Positions 5,702 to 6,154 of a DNA stretch of 6,154 nt are shown one piece after another; positions within the stretch are counted from its first letter, which is position 1; each line of letters opens with the position of its first letter. The DNA is from Desulfovibrionaceae bacterium UBA6814 (GTDB lineage Bacteria; Desulfobacterota; Desulfovibrionia; Desulfovibrionales; Desulfovibrionaceae). The stretch lies in the NCBI GenBank assembly GCA_002452635.1, contig DKEU01000090.1, positions 11,101 to 17,254 of the forward strand, read 5' to 3'. Made by a program: the position numbers and the translations under genes. Below the pieces are notes generated by a model. It did no database searches and was not told where the DNA came from. It saw only the letters and a program-made list of their open reading frames with translations.

Positions 5702-6154
5702 CTAGACCTCCTTGTACTCGGCGTCCACCACGTCGTCGTCGGAGCGGGGGGGCTGCTGGCCGCCGCCGGGGCCGCCGGCCTCGGGGCCCTGGGGTCCCGC
5801 GCCGTCGCCGCCGCTCTTCTGGGCGTAGAGCTGCTCGGCCAGCTTGTGCGAGGCCTGGGCCAACTCGTCGAACTTCTTCTCGATCTCGGCCGCGTCGTCG
5901 GACTTCATGGCCGCCTTGAGCGCCTCCACCTTGCCCTCGATCTCGCCGCGCAGCACCGGGTCGAGCTTGTCGCCCAGGTCGCGGATGGACTTCTCGGTGG
6001 TGTAGACCATCTGGTCGGCCTTGTTGCGGGCCTCGATCAGGGCCTGCTTCTTCTTGTCGTCCTCGGCGTGGGACTCGGCGTCCTTCATCATCCGGTCGAT
6101 CTGCTCCTTGGACAGGCCCGAGGAGGCGGTGATGCGGATGGACTGCTCCTTGCC
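5702..6154 (-). CDS. dnaK: Chaperone protein DnaK (Hsp70), C-terminal part (cut by window edge)
   Basis: The last 150 residues of DnaK are visible; the ATPase domain and most of the substrate-binding sandwich lie beyond the right edge. The visible part begins at GKEQSIRITASSGLSKEQID, the end of the beta-sandwich domain. It continues through the alpha-helical lid (MMKDAESHAEDDKKKQALIE onward, with NKADQMVYTTEKSIRDLGDKL). It ends in a Gly/Pro/Gln-rich flexible tail and the conserved acidic terminus DDDVVDAEYKEV. DnaK binds exposed hydrophobic segments of unfolded proteins in an ATP cycle driven by DnaJ and GrpE, in the cytoplasm. The final DDVVDAEY motif is typical of bacterial DnaK and helps separate it from HscA. 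A strong terminator follows, so dnaK is the last gene of its own unit. Confidence 0.97.
   Translation of the reverse strand, partial: GKEQSIRITASSGLSKEQIDRMMKDAESHAEDDKKKQALIEARNKADQMVYTTEKSIRDLGDKLDPVLRGEIEGKVEALKAAMKSDDAAEIEKKFDELAQASHKLAEQLYAQKSGGDGAGPQGPEAGGPGGGQQPPRSDDDVVDAEYKEV

Noticed and set aside
5690..5702. Short hairpin GCCCT-GCA-AGGGC at the dnaK stop codon
   Set aside because: A 5-bp stem with a three-base loop and no T-run following is common by chance in GC-rich DNA; the terminator further on is much stronger.

Overview
The window is a GC-rich stretch (roughly 70% G+C by eye) in which every supported gene lies on the minus strand. Protein character suggests a high-GC Deltaproteobacterium, possibly of the Desulfovibrio type. 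The pointers are a Gln-tRNA amidotransferase route, a cysteine-rich MnmA variant and a large TPR plus periplasmic-binding-fold lipoprotein. This assignment is an inference from gene content, because no 16S rRNA or other marker is present.

Reading in the direction of transcription (right to left): the 3' end of dnaK (5702-6154, cut by the window edge); a 118-bp intergenic gap with a well-formed intrinsic terminator and a possible promoter; a 724-residue lipoprotein resembling penicillin-binding-protein activators of the LppC/LpoA type (3409-5583); gatC (3105-3389); gatA (1624-3093); an mnmA-type tRNA 2-thiouridylase (516-1607); and the 5' part of an mtaB-type methylthiotransferase (1-519, cut by the left edge). 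From the lipoprotein onward the genes are separated by 19, 11 and 16 bp, and mnmA/mtaB overlap by 4 bp. They therefore look like one operon.

Four of the five operon genes act on tRNA. GatC and GatA are two of the three subunits that amidate Glu-tRNA(Gln) to Gln-tRNA(Gln); gatB is not in the window. MnmA thiolates U34 of the Glu, Gln and Lys tRNAs, and MtaB methylthiolates t6A37. The envelope lipoprotein at the head of the unit has no obvious functional tie to tRNA.

Most of the window is ordinary housekeeping DNA, and no mobile element, CRISPR array, RNA gene or defence system was seen. Three points deserve a second look. The left 168 bp, still in the mtaB frame, switches abruptly in codon usage and encodes an Ala/Ser-rich stretch where the radical-SAM domain should be starting. 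The MnmA has a CxxC plus distal Cys arrangement suggestive of an iron-sulfur-dependent enzyme. The possible promoter behind dnaK would start transcripts at the base of the dnaK terminator hairpin.
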